A DNA stretch of 18,124 nucleotides from DATARH01 sp050246595 (GTDB lineage: Bacteria; Pseudomonadota; Alphaproteobacteria; ATCC43930; CGMCC-115725). A model generated the notes under the pieces. That model searched no databases, was not told the origin of the DNA, and saw nothing but the letters and a program-made list of their open reading frames with translations. How positions within the stretch are numbered: position 1 is the stretch's first letter; each line of letters begins with the position of its first letter. Both the position numbers and the translations under genes were made by a program. Positions 7,134-14,213 of this stretch are shown here, one piece after another. Location: the NCBI GenBank assembly GCA_050246595.1, contig JBFWVT010000093.1, positions 1-18,124 of the forward strand, given 5' to 3'.

Positions 7134-7901
7134 ATGACCGCCTCGCGCCCCGGCACCCATCCCACATTGAAGGCGCTGCTCCGCTGTCTCACGGCGGCGG
7201 CTTTCATTCTTTGCGCCGCTCCCTCCCCGAGCCTCCAGGCTCAGTCGGCTCAGCCGCTCCCGTCTTTGGCATACCCGGTTGTCGCGCAACCGCCCAATGT
7301 CGGTGACGCGAAGACAGCAGCCACGGCGTACCACGATTCCGGCGCCTACGCCCGAGACCTCGCCCTGGTGGCCTCGGAGGCGGGTGCGTGGGTCGCCGGG
7401 CGGGCACGACAGGTGAGCCATCCGGCGCTGGTGCTCGACATCGACGATACCGCCCTGACCAACTGGGAGGTCATCAAGGCCGACGATTTCGGCCGGATCA
7501 TCGGCGGGCCGTGCGCCGCGCTGCCGGAAGGTCCGTGCGGCTGGGCGGCATGGGACCTGCTCGGCAGAGCACCCGCGATCGGGCCGACCCTGGAGCTGTT
7601 CCGTCAGGGGCGCGCGCTAAACGTGACGGTGTTCTTCATCACCGGTCGTCCGGAGGCGCAGCGCGCTGCGACCGAACGAAACCTGCGCAATACCGGTTAC
7701 GAGGGATACGCGGCTCTCTATATGGTGCCGGACGGGATGCATTATCGCTCGGCAGCCGATTTCAAGGCGCCGGTGCGAGCCGTGATCGCGGCGGCGGGTT
7801 ATACGATCATCGCCAATATGGGCGACCAGCCCTCCGATCTGGCCGGCGGCCACGCCGAGAAGGTCTTTCTGCTGCCAAACCCGTTCTACCGCATTCCCTG
7901 A
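7134..7901 (+). CDS. Secreted HAD-superfamily acid phosphatase
   Basis: A 255-aa protein of the class B acid phosphatase / lipoprotein e(P4) group (HAD subfamily IIIB). The N-terminus has basic residues, a hydrophobic stretch (about 15-30) and a likely signal peptidase I site after LQA (34-36), so it is probably periplasmic. It lacks a convincing lipobox. HAD motif I is LDIDDT (101-106, nucleophile D102, acid D104), motif II ends in FFITGRPE (168-174), Lys211 fits motif III, and NMGDQPSDL (228-236) fits motif IV. It should release phosphate from small phosphomonoesters. AGAGGAG ends 3 nt before the ATG, slightly close. It lies 66 nt after pphA on the same strand and could be co-transcribed; both enzymes release phosphate, though this link is only suggestive. 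It converges on creA. Confidence 0.9.
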   Translation: MTASRPGTHPTLKALLRCLTAAAFILCAAPSPSLQAQSAQPLPSLAYPVVAQPPNVGDAKTAATAYHDSGAYARDLALVASEAGAWVAGRARQVSHPALVLDIDDTALTNWEVIKADDFGRIIGGPCAALPEGPCGWAAWDLLGRAPAIGPTLELFRQGRALNVTVFFITGRPEAQRAATERNLRNTGYEGYAALYMVPDGMHYRSAADFKAPVRAVIAAAGYTIIANMGDQPSDLAGGHAEKVFLLPNPFYRIP

Positions 7902-7924
7902 TCCGAGCGCTCCCGCACGCGCGT

Positions 7925-8392
7925 TCACTGCCCCCACGGCATGATCGGGACGGTCGACAGCGAACTCTGCGGCGAGCCTTCGACGATCTTGTCGCTGATC
8001 GCCAGATAGATCAGCGTATTGCGCTTTTCATCGTACATCCGGAAGACGTGTGTATTCTTGAATATGATCGAGGTTCGCGTGCTGTAGACTTCCTCTTCCT
8101 CCGGCAACCGCCTCGGGTCGACCGTGATCGGGCCGATCTGCCGGCAGGCGATCGAAAACCGCGACGGGTCCTCGGCCAGCCCCAGCCCGCCCCTGATGCC
8201 GCCGGTCCGCGCCTGGCTGATATGACAGGCCACTCCCGGCACTTTCGGATCGTCGAACCCGCTGACGCAGACCTTGTCGTTCGGCCCCCAAAACCGGAAC
8301 GTCGTGCTCAGGCACCCAACATCCTCGGCCAGCGCCGGCCGGATCAGCATTCCGGCGAGCAGCAGCAATCCCAGCCCCGAGCTTGTACGCAT
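7925..8392 (-). CDS. creA: CreA family periplasmic protein
   Basis: A 155-aa exported protein of the CreA family, whose biochemical function is unknown. Residues 1-22 form a signal peptide (MRTSSGLGLLLLAGML... PALA, cleavage before EDVGC). The mature part carries the family signature throughout: VGCLSTTFRFWGPNDKV, FDDPKVPGVACHISQARTGG, GGLGLAEDPSRFSIACRQ, then RTSIIFK and RNTLIYLAISDKIVEGSPQS. Length is normal. GGAGGAG lies 9 nt upstream of the ATG at 8392. It is the second gene after the small secreted protein (42-nt gap), so the two exported proteins are probably one operon. A gap of 23 nt separates its end from the convergent phosphatase, with no obvious terminator. Confidence 0.93.
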   Translation of the reverse strand: MRTSSGLGLLLLAGMLIRPALAEDVGCLSTTFRFWGPNDKVCVSGFDDPKVPGVACHISQARTGGIRGGLGLAEDPSRFSIACRQIGPITVDPRRLPEEEEVYSTRTSIIFKNTHVFRMYDEKRNTLIYLAISDKIVEGSPQSSLSTVPIMPWGQ

Positions 8393-8434
8393 CTTCCCGC
8401 GCTCCTCCGCCGCGTCGCACGCCGCCCCGGCGCG

Positions 8435-8878
8435 TCAGTAATAGAGGAACGTATTGCGGAAGTGCCTAGCGCAGACCTGGCGCAGTTGCAGCACGACGCT
8501 GACCGGCTGCCTTGTCTTCTCCAGCGCAACCGCGACCCTGATCCCTTTCAGCCGCTCGCCGTGATACGGCGACATCGTGCTGATCTCCGGCACGGCCGAA
8601 ACGGCGCGCACGACGTGAGAAGGGACCGCGCGGACGATCTTGACATCGACCTTTCCGAGGCTGTCGGTCTCGATAAAGCTGAGGATCTCGGTGCCGTCCG
8701 AATCGGCGAAATCGGTTGCATCGAGCGCGATCTGGCCGATGCGCGCCGGAGCGTAGGGGTTGTATTCGTCGCAGAAGCCTGCGGCCGACGCCTCGATCGA
8801 CAGCGCCCCGGCGGACAGCACCGCGAACAACGCGGCCGCGCCGCAGACCGAACATGCCGATTTCCGTCCGAGACGCAT
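8435..8878 (-). CDS. Small secreted protein of unknown function
   Basis: A 147-aa protein I do not recognise. It has a signal peptide (basic RLGRK, hydrophobic core about 9-26, cleavage near EASA-AG at 32/33). The mature domain of about 115 aa begins GFCDEYNPYAPARIGQ and ends VCARHFRNTFLYY, with one Cys at each end that could form a disulfide. The start at ATG 8878 is set by AGGAGG immediately upstream. The frame is open further upstream to 9079, where the 15-bp tandem repeat would encode LSGAS repeats, but that region lacks a ribosome site and would bury the signal peptide. It precedes creA by 42 nt and is probably co-transcribed. The divergent gene at 9130 shares the upstream region. Confidence 0.75.
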   Translation of the reverse strand: MRLGRKSACSVCGAAALFAVLSAGALSIEASAAGFCDEYNPYAPARIGQIALDATDFADSDGTEILSFIETDSLGKVDVKIVRAVPSHVVRAVSAVPEISTMSPYHGERLKGIRVAVALEKTRQPVSVVLQLRQVCARHFRNTFLYY

Positions 8879-8888
8879 TCCCCCTCCT

Positions 8889-8948
8889 GACAAGCTGGCC
8901 CCCGACAAGCTGGCCCCCGACAAGCTGGCCCCCGACAAGCCGGCCCCC
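8889..8948. repeat. 15-bp tandem repeat, four copies
   Basis: GACAAGCTGGCCCCC is repeated exactly at 8889-8903, 8904-8918 and 8919-8933, with a fourth copy at 8934-8948 differing by one base (CCGG for CTGG). It ends at the ribosome site of the small secreted protein gene, so it forms that gene's leader. The unit is five codons long and keeps the frame open. Confidence 0.95.
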
Positions 8949-9129
8949 GCCACTCTACCCATTCGCGACGCGCATGCCAGCCCCGGACCGCGCGAAACCG
9001 GTCGCGGCGGCGTTGCCGCGGCCTTGCGCTCGGGGTTATTCTTAATACCATTCCGGCGTTCGTCCATGCTGGCGTCCATGCCGGGCGGAACGGCCGAGCC
9101 GAATCAGAGCCGAATCCACAGGAGCCGCA

Positions 9130-10746
9130 ATGCCCAACGACATGCAGGGGACGATCGTCAACACCCCGAAACCCGAAGCGCTGTACGCCAGGCTGGAGGA
9201 ACGCATCCTCGACCGCGACCAGAAGGGCGCCAGCGATGCCTATTACGAGCTGGTAAAACAGCGCCGGCCGATGCGCGAGATCATCGCCGAGGCGGTACGC
9301 ATCCACGCGCCCTACACGCACGTCCCCTATCACGAGCGAATCGACGACGGCTACGTCAATTTTGTCAATAACGACCATTGCCTCTTGTCGGCCCGCGCCG
9401 CCTCGCAGCTCGCGGCGATGGTGCCCGAGGATTGCGCCGCGCTGCCGCTGGCCCAGACGATCTGGTATATCCCGACCGGGCTCGACATCTGGAACCAGAA
9501 AATCCTGAAGGCGCCCGGTCATTACGCGCGCGCGCCGGGCTGGTCGATGCCGCCGGGACCGCCGCCAAAGCCCGAGGTGGCATGGCCGGACCAGCAGCCG
9601 GAGCGGCTCGACGGTCCGTTGCAGGAACGGCTCGACCACTGGATGACCCTGGTGCATCGCGGTCAGGTGCTCGACGCCTACCGCGTGTTTCTCGGGCTGA
9701 TCGAGAACCCGGCCGAGCGCAAGCAGGTGCTGGCGCAGCTCGCCCATGCCGGGCTGATGGATGTGCAGGACCGCGCTCTCTACAACCGCTCCTACACGAC
9801 CGGCCACAAGGCGTTCCGCGCCCGCGCCACGATCGATCTCGGCAACCTGCTGGGCTGGGACAACGCGCACAATGTCGTCTATGCCGGCGCGCTCGATGTC
9901 GCGGTCGGGCCGCGCTGGTACTCGACCTATGAGATGGCCTGCAACATCGTCAAAATCTTTCTCGAAAAGCAGACCGTCTCGGCGATCCCCTATGGCGGCG
10001 CCTCGCCCGAGGAGCTGGCGATCCTCGCCAACAACAAGGAGCCTTTGTCGCGCGAGGAAGCGCAAGCGCTCGAACGCGCGATCATCCGCGAACCCGAACC
10101 CGGCTTTCTCGAACTGCTGTGCCGGTATCTCGAAAACGGGAAAAGCCCGCGCCGCATCCTCGACACGCTGCAAATCGCCTCGTCGCAGGTCATCCTCGAA
10201 ACCCAGGGGCCGAACAATTTCTCATTGCCGCAGCACTGCTTCGAGTATCTGAACTCGCTGACCTGGTTCTTCGACAATTTCGAGCACAAGCACCAGGTCA
10301 AGCTGCTGATCCTCGCGGCCTCGTATCTGAACCGCGCCGCCTGGCACCAGAAGGGGATCGGCGACGCCGAGCCGGTCGCGGTGCGCGCTCCGTCCGGCGC
10401 CGACAGGCTGATGCCGGAGCAGATCCTCGACCGGATCGACGCGGCGGTGCTGGCATTGAACGGCCCGGAGAGCGCCGCCTGGACGCAGGCCTATATCGAC
10501 AGCGACGCCGACACGACCCCGCTGACGCAGCGCCTCGCGCTGCTGGCGTGCCGCATGGGCAACGACCCGCACAACCAGGAGATCGGGCAGGTCCTGATCG
10601 AGGACTGGGCCAAGAACCGGGGCCACGACCGCGACCGGCTGCTGCTTGCCTGCGCTCACCACACCGCGACGCACCGCAAATACGGCAACCCGCTCGACTG
10701 CGCCAACCGCTTCGGCGCAGCCCTCGGCATCGCGCGGTTGCAATAG
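9130..10746 (+). CDS. Uncharacterised 538-aa histidine-rich protein
   Basis: I do not recognise this family. The protein is soluble, without signal peptide or membrane segments, and appears mostly helical. Histidines are clustered in motif-like settings: HAPYTHVPYH (59-68), NFVNNDHCLLSARA (77-90), TTGHKAFRARATIDLGNLLG (223-242), DNAHN (244-248), PQHCFEY (368-374), FEHKHQVK (385-391) and CAHHTATHRKYG (508-519). Such spacing is reminiscent of all-helical metal- or cofactor-using enzymes; a distant relation to questin-oxidase-like proteins is possible but not supported by a motif match. A Pro-rich linker (PGPPPKP, about 142-149) separates N- and C-terminal parts. AGGAG (9120-9124) is 5 nt before the ATG. 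It stands alone on +, divergent from the small secreted protein, and converges with uup across a repeat-rich gap. Confidence 0.88.
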   Translation: MPNDMQGTIVNTPKPEALYARLEERILDRDQKGASDAYYELVKQRRPMREIIAEAVRIHAPYTHVPYHERIDDGYVNFVNNDHCLLSARAASQLAAMVPEDCAALPLAQTIWYIPTGLDIWNQKILKAPGHYARAPGWSMPPGPPPKPEVAWPDQQPERLDGPLQERLDHWMTLVHRGQVLDAYRVFLGLIENPAERKQVLAQLAHAGLMDVQDRALYNRSYTTGHKAFRARATIDLGNLLGWDNAHNVVYAGALDVAVGPRWYSTYEMACNIVKIFLEKQTVSAIPYGGASPEELAILANNKEPLSREEAQALERAIIREPEPGFLELLCRYLENGKSPRRILDTLQIASSQVILETQGPNNFSLPQHCFEYLNSLTWFFDNFEHKHQVKLLILAASYLNRAAWHQKGIGDAEPVAVRAPSGADRLMPEQILDRIDAAVLALNGPESAAWTQAYIDSDADTTPLTQRLALLACRMGNDPHNQEIGQVLIEDWAKNRGHDRDRLLLACAHHTATHRKYGNPLDCANRFGAALGIARLQ

Positions 10747-10775
10747 CCCGAAGCTGCTCGCGCCAGCGTCATTCC

Positions 10776-10806
10776 CCCGTGATTCCCGGATCAAGTCCGG
10801 GGGCCG
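10776..10806. repeat. Short GC hairpin repeat (CCCGGATCAAGTCCGGG type)
   Basis: CCCGGA (10785-10790) pairs with TCCGGG (10796-10801) around the loop TCAAG, within CCCCCGTGATTCCCGG. The same element, with CCCCGGG-TCAAG-CCCGGGG arms, occurs inside boxC at 16852-16870. It lies 30 nt after the stop of the 538-aa gene. No U-run follows, so it is called a dispersed repeat rather than a terminator. Confidence 0.6.
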
Positions 10807-10853
10807 GAGGGAGAGTTGACGCGGCGTAATATCTTCGGGATCTCACTTACCTC

Positions 10854-10907
10854 CTCCCCCGCAAGCGGGAGATCCCACTTGTTCCCTCCCCCGCAAGCGG
10901 GGGAGGG
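10854..10907. repeat. CCCTCCCCCGC hairpin repeat pair
   Basis: A perfect 11-bp stem, CCCTCCCCCGC (10884-10894) against 10897-10907 with a 2-nt loop, is preceded by a shorter copy, CTCCCCCGCAAGCGGGAG (10854-10871). It lies between the convergent 538-aa gene and uup. The remaining gap (10908-11006) holds GGGTTAGGGTGGGGGT-like repeat tail and no gene that I can support. Confidence 0.75.
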
Positions 10908-11006
10908 TTAGGGTGGGGGTGCGCGCATAGAAGGGGCCGGAGCCAGGAGTGATTGGTATTGGGCGGAGTGCGTCCCGTGAAATGGGCCGACCTGACCCGG
11001 CCCGTA

Positions 11007-12833
11007 TCAGCCCCCCTCGATCTCCTCGCGCAGCATTTCCAGGGTCAGCCACTGTTCCTCGGCGGCGCTCAGCTCGTCGCGCGCCGCTTCGAGCGCCGAA
11101 CTCGTCGTGTTGAACCTTCCGGGGTCGCGTGCGTAAAGATCGGGGTCGGCCAGCGCCGCGCTCAGCGCCTCGACCCGCTCTTGCAACGATGCGATCCGCT
11201 CGGGCAGCAACTCCAGCGCGCGGCGGTCGTTGTAGGTCATGCGACGGGGCCGCGCCGCTTGCACCGGAGTCTCGTTGCGCGGCACGGGACGCGCCGCCTT
11301 CGCGGGCGCCACCGCCGACACCCTCGGCCCGGCGCCCCGCTGCGCCAGCATGTCGCTGTACCCGCCGGCATATTCGACCCAGCGCCCCTCGCCCTCGCCG
11401 GCGATCACCGAGGTCACGATACGGTCGAGAAAATCGCGGTCGTGGCTGACCAGCAATACCGTCCCCGGATACTCGGCCAGCCGCTCCTGCAACAGATCGA
11501 GCGTTTCGAGGTCGAGATCGTTGGTCGGCTCGTCGAGCACCAGCAGGTTGGAGGGTCGCGCGAAGGCCCGCGCCAGCACCAGCCGGCCGCGCTCGCCGCC
11601 CGACAGCACCCGGACCGGTGTGCGCGCCTGCTCCGGGCGGAACAGAAAATCCTTCATATAGCCGACGACGTGCCGGCTCTGCCCCGCCACCGTGACCGTA
11701 TCGCCGCCGCCCCCGGTCAGCGCCTGCGCCAGGGTCTGTTCCGGGTCGAGGCTCTCGCGGCGCTGGTCCAGCACCGCCGGCGCCAAATTGACGCCGAGCC
11801 TGATCTCGCCCTGATCCGGCGGCAGAACCCCGATCAGCATGTTCAAGAGCGTCGTCTTGCCAGCGCCATTCGGGCCGATGATGCCGACCCGGTCGCCGCG
11901 CATGATCCGGGTCGAAAAATTGCGCACGACCGCGCGCCCGCCATAGGATTTCCCGATACCCGCCGCCTCGGCGACCAGCCGTCCCGAGATCTCGGCCTGC
12001 GCCGCCTCCAGCCGCACCGACCCGGCCGCGCGCCGGTGCTCCCGCCGTTGGCGGCGCAGCGCGTGCAGTTCGGCGAGCCGCCGCTGGTTGCGCGTGCGCC
12101 GTGCGGTGACGCCGTAGCGCAGCCAGTCTTCCTCCATCGCGATCTTGCGGCCGAGCTTGTGCTGCTCGCTCTCCTCCTGTTCGAGGAGCGCGTCGCGCCA
12201 TGCCTCGAACCCGGCAAAACCCTGGTCGAGCACGCGGGTGACGCCGCGATCGAGCCACACGGTCGTCCGCGACAGGTTTTCCAAAAGCCGGCGGTCGTGG
12301 CTGATCAGCACGATCCCGGCGCGCATCGCGGTCAGCTCGCGCTCCAGCCACTCGATGCCGGGCAGGTCGAGATGGTTGGTCGGCTCGTCGAGCAGCAGGA
12401 TATCGGGCAGCGGCGCCAGCGCCCGAGCCAGCGCCGCGCGGCGCGCCTCGCCGCCGGACAGCGAGACCGGGTCCTCCTCGCCCGACAGGCCAAGCTCCTT
12501 GAGCAGATAAAGCGCCCGATGGCGATCCTCGGGGCGGTCCGCCGCGCCGGCCCCGAACCCGGCCTCGACATAGGAGAGCGTCGCGGCGAACCCGGTCAGG
12601 TCCGGCTCCTGCGGCAGATAGCTGATCCTCGCCCCGGGTTGCGCGAAACGCTCGCCGGAATCGGGCGGCACGGCCCCGGCGGCGATCTGCAACAGCGTCG
12701 ATTTACCGGAGCCGTTGCGCCCGACCAGACAGATGCGGTCGCCGGCGGCAACCGCGAGGCGTGCCCCGGCGAGCAGCGGGGTCCCGCCGAATGTCAGACT
12801 GATATCCTGCAACAGAAGCAGCGGCGGCGGCAT
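11007..12833 (-). CDS. uup: ABC-F family ATPase Uup
   Basis: A 608-aa ABC-F protein with two fused nucleotide-binding domains and no membrane segment. NBD1: Walker A GRNGSGKST (38-46), signature VSLSGGEARR (from about 123), Walker B LLLDEPTNHLD (146-156). The charged interdomain linker (about 210-275) follows. NBD2: GPNGAGKTT (320-328), LSGGERGR (410-417), LVLDEPTNDLD (431-441). A C-terminal coiled-coil region of about 80 residues (NDRRALELLPERIASLQERV onward) is the mark of Uup rather than EttA or YheS. Uup-type proteins act on the ribosome or on DNA structure and affect transposon excision. The ATG at 12833 begins MPPPLLLLQDISLTFGG, the expected NBD1 start; the frame is open for 105 more codons upstream but without family content. 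Confidence 0.93.
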   Translation of the reverse strand: MPPPLLLLQDISLTFGGTPLLAGARLAVAAGDRICLVGRNGSGKSTLLQIAAGAVPPDSGERFAQPGARISYLPQEPDLTGFAATLSYVEAGFGAGAADRPEDRHRALYLLKELGLSGEEDPVSLSGGEARRAALARALAPLPDILLLDEPTNHLDLPGIEWLERELTAMRAGIVLISHDRRLLENLSRTTVWLDRGVTRVLDQGFAGFEAWRDALLEQEESEQHKLGRKIAMEEDWLRYGVTARRTRNQRRLAELHALRRQRREHRRAAGSVRLEAAQAEISGRLVAEAAGIGKSYGGRAVVRNFSTRIMRGDRVGIIGPNGAGKTTLLNMLIGVLPPDQGEIRLGVNLAPAVLDQRRESLDPEQTLAQALTGGGGDTVTVAGQSRHVVGYMKDFLFRPEQARTPVRVLSGGERGRLVLARAFARPSNLLVLDEPTNDLDLETLDLLQERLAEYPGTVLLVSHDRDFLDRIVTSVIAGEGEGRWVEYAGGYSDMLAQRGAGPRVSAVAPAKAARPVPRNETPVQAARPRRMTYNDRRALELLPERIASLQERVEALSAALADPDLYARDPGRFNTTSSALEAARDELSAAEEQWLTLEMLREEIEGG

Positions 12834-12957
12834 GTCGAACCCCGAGGTTACGCCGGCGGCAAACGCAACTAAACCCGGATGTTCCCCAGCCGCGCCGCGA
12901 ACCCGATCCGGGACGCGCGTTCTCCGGCAGTCGCGACAAGCGGCCGGACCTTCCCCG

Positions 12958-12984
12958 ATGGAATAACGTCTGTCGTTATTCCAT
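12958..12984. repeat. Perfect 11-bp hairpin overlapping a stop codon
   Basis: ATGGAATAACG (12958-12968) pairs perfectly with CGTTATTCCAT (12974-12984) around a 5-nt loop. On the minus strand the stem contains the last codons and TAA of the small membrane-protein gene. It could be a transcript end for that gene or a stabilising 3' structure before uup. There is no U-run. The stem is AT-rich compared with its surroundings. Confidence 0.6.
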
Positions 12985-13245
12985 GAACGCGCGTCGCGCT
13001 TCCAACTCGGCCGCCGCGTCGTCGGAGAACGGCGACCCGAGATCGAACGGGTCAGATTGCGGAATTCTGACGCCGTGCAGCTCCGGTCTGGCCTTGGCAA
13101 GTCCAAACGAAGGCGCCAGCTCCACCACCGCAAAACCCGCAACGGCAAAGATCAATGCCAGCGCCCACGCGGAAAGCACGCGACGCCAGCCAGGCATGAG
13201 TCGCACCGTATTACCTGCGATTTGTTGAAATCGGCTATTAACCAT
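12976..13245 (-). CDS. Small single-pass membrane protein, hypothetical
   Basis: An 89-aa open frame with one clear hydrophobic helix (VLSAWALALIFAVAGFAVVE, about residues 23-42) preceded by Arg residues, then an acidic, Pro/Asp-containing tail ending EARRAFME. I do not recognise it. The topology suggests an inner-membrane protein with the C-terminal tail outside, or an uncleaved signal anchor. Ribosome sites are poor for both ATG 13245 and the alternative ATG at 13197, so the start is uncertain. It lies 142 nt upstream of uup on the same strand. The helix supports a real gene; the weak start argues for caution. Confidence 0.5.
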   Translation of the reverse strand: MVNSRFQQIAGNTVRLMPGWRRVLSAWALALIFAVAGFAVVELAPSFGLAKARPELHGVRIPQSDPFDLGSPFSDDAAAELEARRAFME

Positions 13246-13366
13246 ATGGGAGGTTTGAGAGGCCGCCGCAACCGGGACATGGCTGCGCTGCTCTGTAGGA
13301 AGGCATTGCGCTTGCCGATCTGCGCGGCGGCGGATGCAGGGAGCCGCGGTGCTGGTGCCGTAGCCT

Positions 13367-13552
13367 GGTACTGTCTCAGTTTGAATTTTGGCCTTGTCGT
13401 TCTGCGGCGCAGGCCGGATCCGCGGCGACTGTACCGAAAGGAGGGCGCTTCAGGACCGCCGGCCTCCGGCCAGCATGCCGGCCGGAGGCCGGCGATCCCC
13501 AGGGGTTGCTCCGGGGCGGCGCAGCGGGCCAATTTCAAACTGACTCACTACC
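13367..13552. mobile_element. MITE-like non-autonomous element, 186 bp
   Basis: The left end begins GGTACTGTCTCAGTTTGAA; the right end, read inward on the other strand, begins GGTAGTGAGTCAGTTTGAA. Both continue to a GGCC word, giving imperfect terminal inverted repeats of about 26 bp with about 22 matches. The element is bounded by perfect 8-bp direct repeats and holds no transposase frame, so it must rely on a transposase in trans. Its core carries the long GC hairpin at 13457-13494. The gap between genes here (13246-13602) is otherwise empty. The parent insertion-sequence family cannot be fixed from the ends; an 8-bp duplication is known for several, and the CAGTTTGAAA words recall IS21-type ends. 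Confidence 0.8.
13457..13494. repeat. 15-bp GC hairpin inside the MITE
   Basis: The arm CGCCGGCCTCCGGCC (13457-13471) is perfectly complementary to 13480-13494 around an 8-nt loop. Each arm is itself nearly palindromic (GGCCTCCGGCC). There is no U-run. It is inside the MITE and probably travels with it. Confidence 0.85.
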
Positions 13553-13568
13553 CGTAGCCTGTTCTGTC

Positions 13569-13596
13569 TTGCGTTAAACGTCAGACGGTTTACGAT
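13569..13596 (+). promoter_or_regulatory. Putative higBA promoter with internal operator
   Basis: TTGCGT (13569-13574) and TACGAT (13591-13596), 16 nt apart, could be -35 and -10 boxes. The spacer is almost filled by the interrupted palindrome TAAACGTCAGACGGTTTA (13575-13592), a natural place for the HigA antitoxin to bind. Transcription would begin near the GTG at 13603, giving a leaderless or nearly leaderless message. The MITE ends 16 nt upstream of the -35. Confidence 0.4.
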
Positions 13597-13602
13597 TGAG
13601 GC

Positions 13603-13881
13603 GTGATTCGGTCGTGGGCGAACCGGGCGACCCAGCGTTTTGCGGAAGAAGGAAAGAATTCATTTTCCGGGCTCGACGAGGCATTGGCCCGGCGGCGCCT
13701 GCGTTTGCTCGACGAGGCCGAGCGCCTCGACGATTTGTCCGGTCTCAAATCCGTCGGTCTGCACCGGCTGCGCGGCGCTCGCAGAAATCAATGGGCGATT
13801 TCGGCCGGCGGCCCCTGGCAGATCACCTTCGAGTTCCGGGACGGTCATGCCTGGAATGTCGAAATTGTCGATTATCATTGA
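13603..13881 (+). CDS. higB: HigB/RelE-type toxin, mRNA interferase
   Basis: A 92-aa toxin of the HigB branch of the RelE superfamily; these cut mRNA in the ribosomal A site. It starts IRSWANRATQRFAEEG, has a Leu/Arg-rich helix (ALARRRLRLLDEAERLDDL), GLHRLRGARRNQWAISAG and ends WNVEIVDYH, the family's usual C-terminus. Length is normal and the frame intact. The GTG start at 13603 is the only one giving the family's MIRS-like start; a partial ribosome site (GAGG) is too close, which suits a leaderless message. It precedes the antitoxin by 13 nt, the toxin-first order typical of higBA. Confidence 0.92.
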   Translation: MIRSWANRATQRFAEEGKNSFSGLDEALARRRLRLLDEAERLDDLSGLKSVGLHRLRGARRNQWAISAGGPWQITFEFRDGHAWNVEIVDYH

Positions 13882-13894
13882 GAGGGGAATATTC

Positions 13895-14206
13895 ATGGCG
13901 ATCGCACGAACGCGCCCCCTCGCCGGACCGGCGCCGCATCCCGGAGAAGTGCTCAGGGATGAGTTGCAGGCACGCGGTCTTTCCGCGCACGCCTTGGCGA
14001 TTGCATTGCGCCTGCCAGCCTCTCGGATCGGCCAGATCCTTCGCGGTCAGCGCTCGGTCACGCCCGAGACCGCGCTCCGGCTGGCCCGGTATTTTGGCGG
14101 CTCAGCGGCGATCTGGCTGCGGCTCCAGATCGCCTACGACCTTTCCCGCGCCGAGGTCGAACTGGCGGAAAAGATTGCGGCGGAGGTGACGCCGGCGGCC
14201 GCCTGA
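13895..14206 (+). CDS. higA: HigA-type antitoxin, HTH (XRE family)
   Basis: A 103-aa antitoxin and autorepressor. After PHPGEVLRDELQARGLSAHA, typical for HigA, an XRE helix-turn-helix follows (ALAIALRLPASRIGQILRGQ, then SVTPETALRLARYFGGSAAI, about residues 29-75). WLRLQIAYDL and a helical tail complete the family pattern. It should bind and neutralise HigB and repress the operon, probably at the palindrome before higB. GAGAGGGG lies 7 nt before the ATG at 13895. Its stop is only 7 nt from the stop of the convergent boxB, so the two transcripts must overlap. Confidence 0.94.
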   Translation: MAIARTRPLAGPAPHPGEVLRDELQARGLSAHALAIALRLPASRIGQILRGQRSVTPETALRLARYFGGSAAIWLRLQIAYDLSRAEVELAEKIAAEVTPAAA

Positions 14207-14213
14207 TCTCGAT

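Larger units (their letters stand above)
13359..13560. repeat. 8-bp target-site duplication CGTAGCCT
   Basis: CGTAGCCT at 13359-13366 and again at 13553-13560 flank the element at 13367-13552 exactly, with no spare bases. The empty site would have read ...GTGC-CGTAGCCT-GTTCTGTC.... Confidence 0.85.

Noticed and set aside
8889..8948. Tandem repeat as a CRISPR array
   Set aside because: The 15-bp units are directly adjacent with no variable spacers.
8548..10173. 541-aa minus-strand open frame over the 538-aa gene
   Set aside because: Low-complexity Arg/Ala/Asp-rich product, typical of antisense frames in GC-rich DNA; overlaps two better-supported genes.
10785..10801. Rho-independent terminator after the 538-aa gene
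   Set aside because: The hairpin lacks a following U-run and matches a dispersed repeat also found inside boxC.
10953..12872. 639-aa plus-strand open frame opposite uup
   Set aside because: Antisense to a clear ABC-F gene with both Walker sets; the product is Arg/Gln/Ala-rich without motifs.
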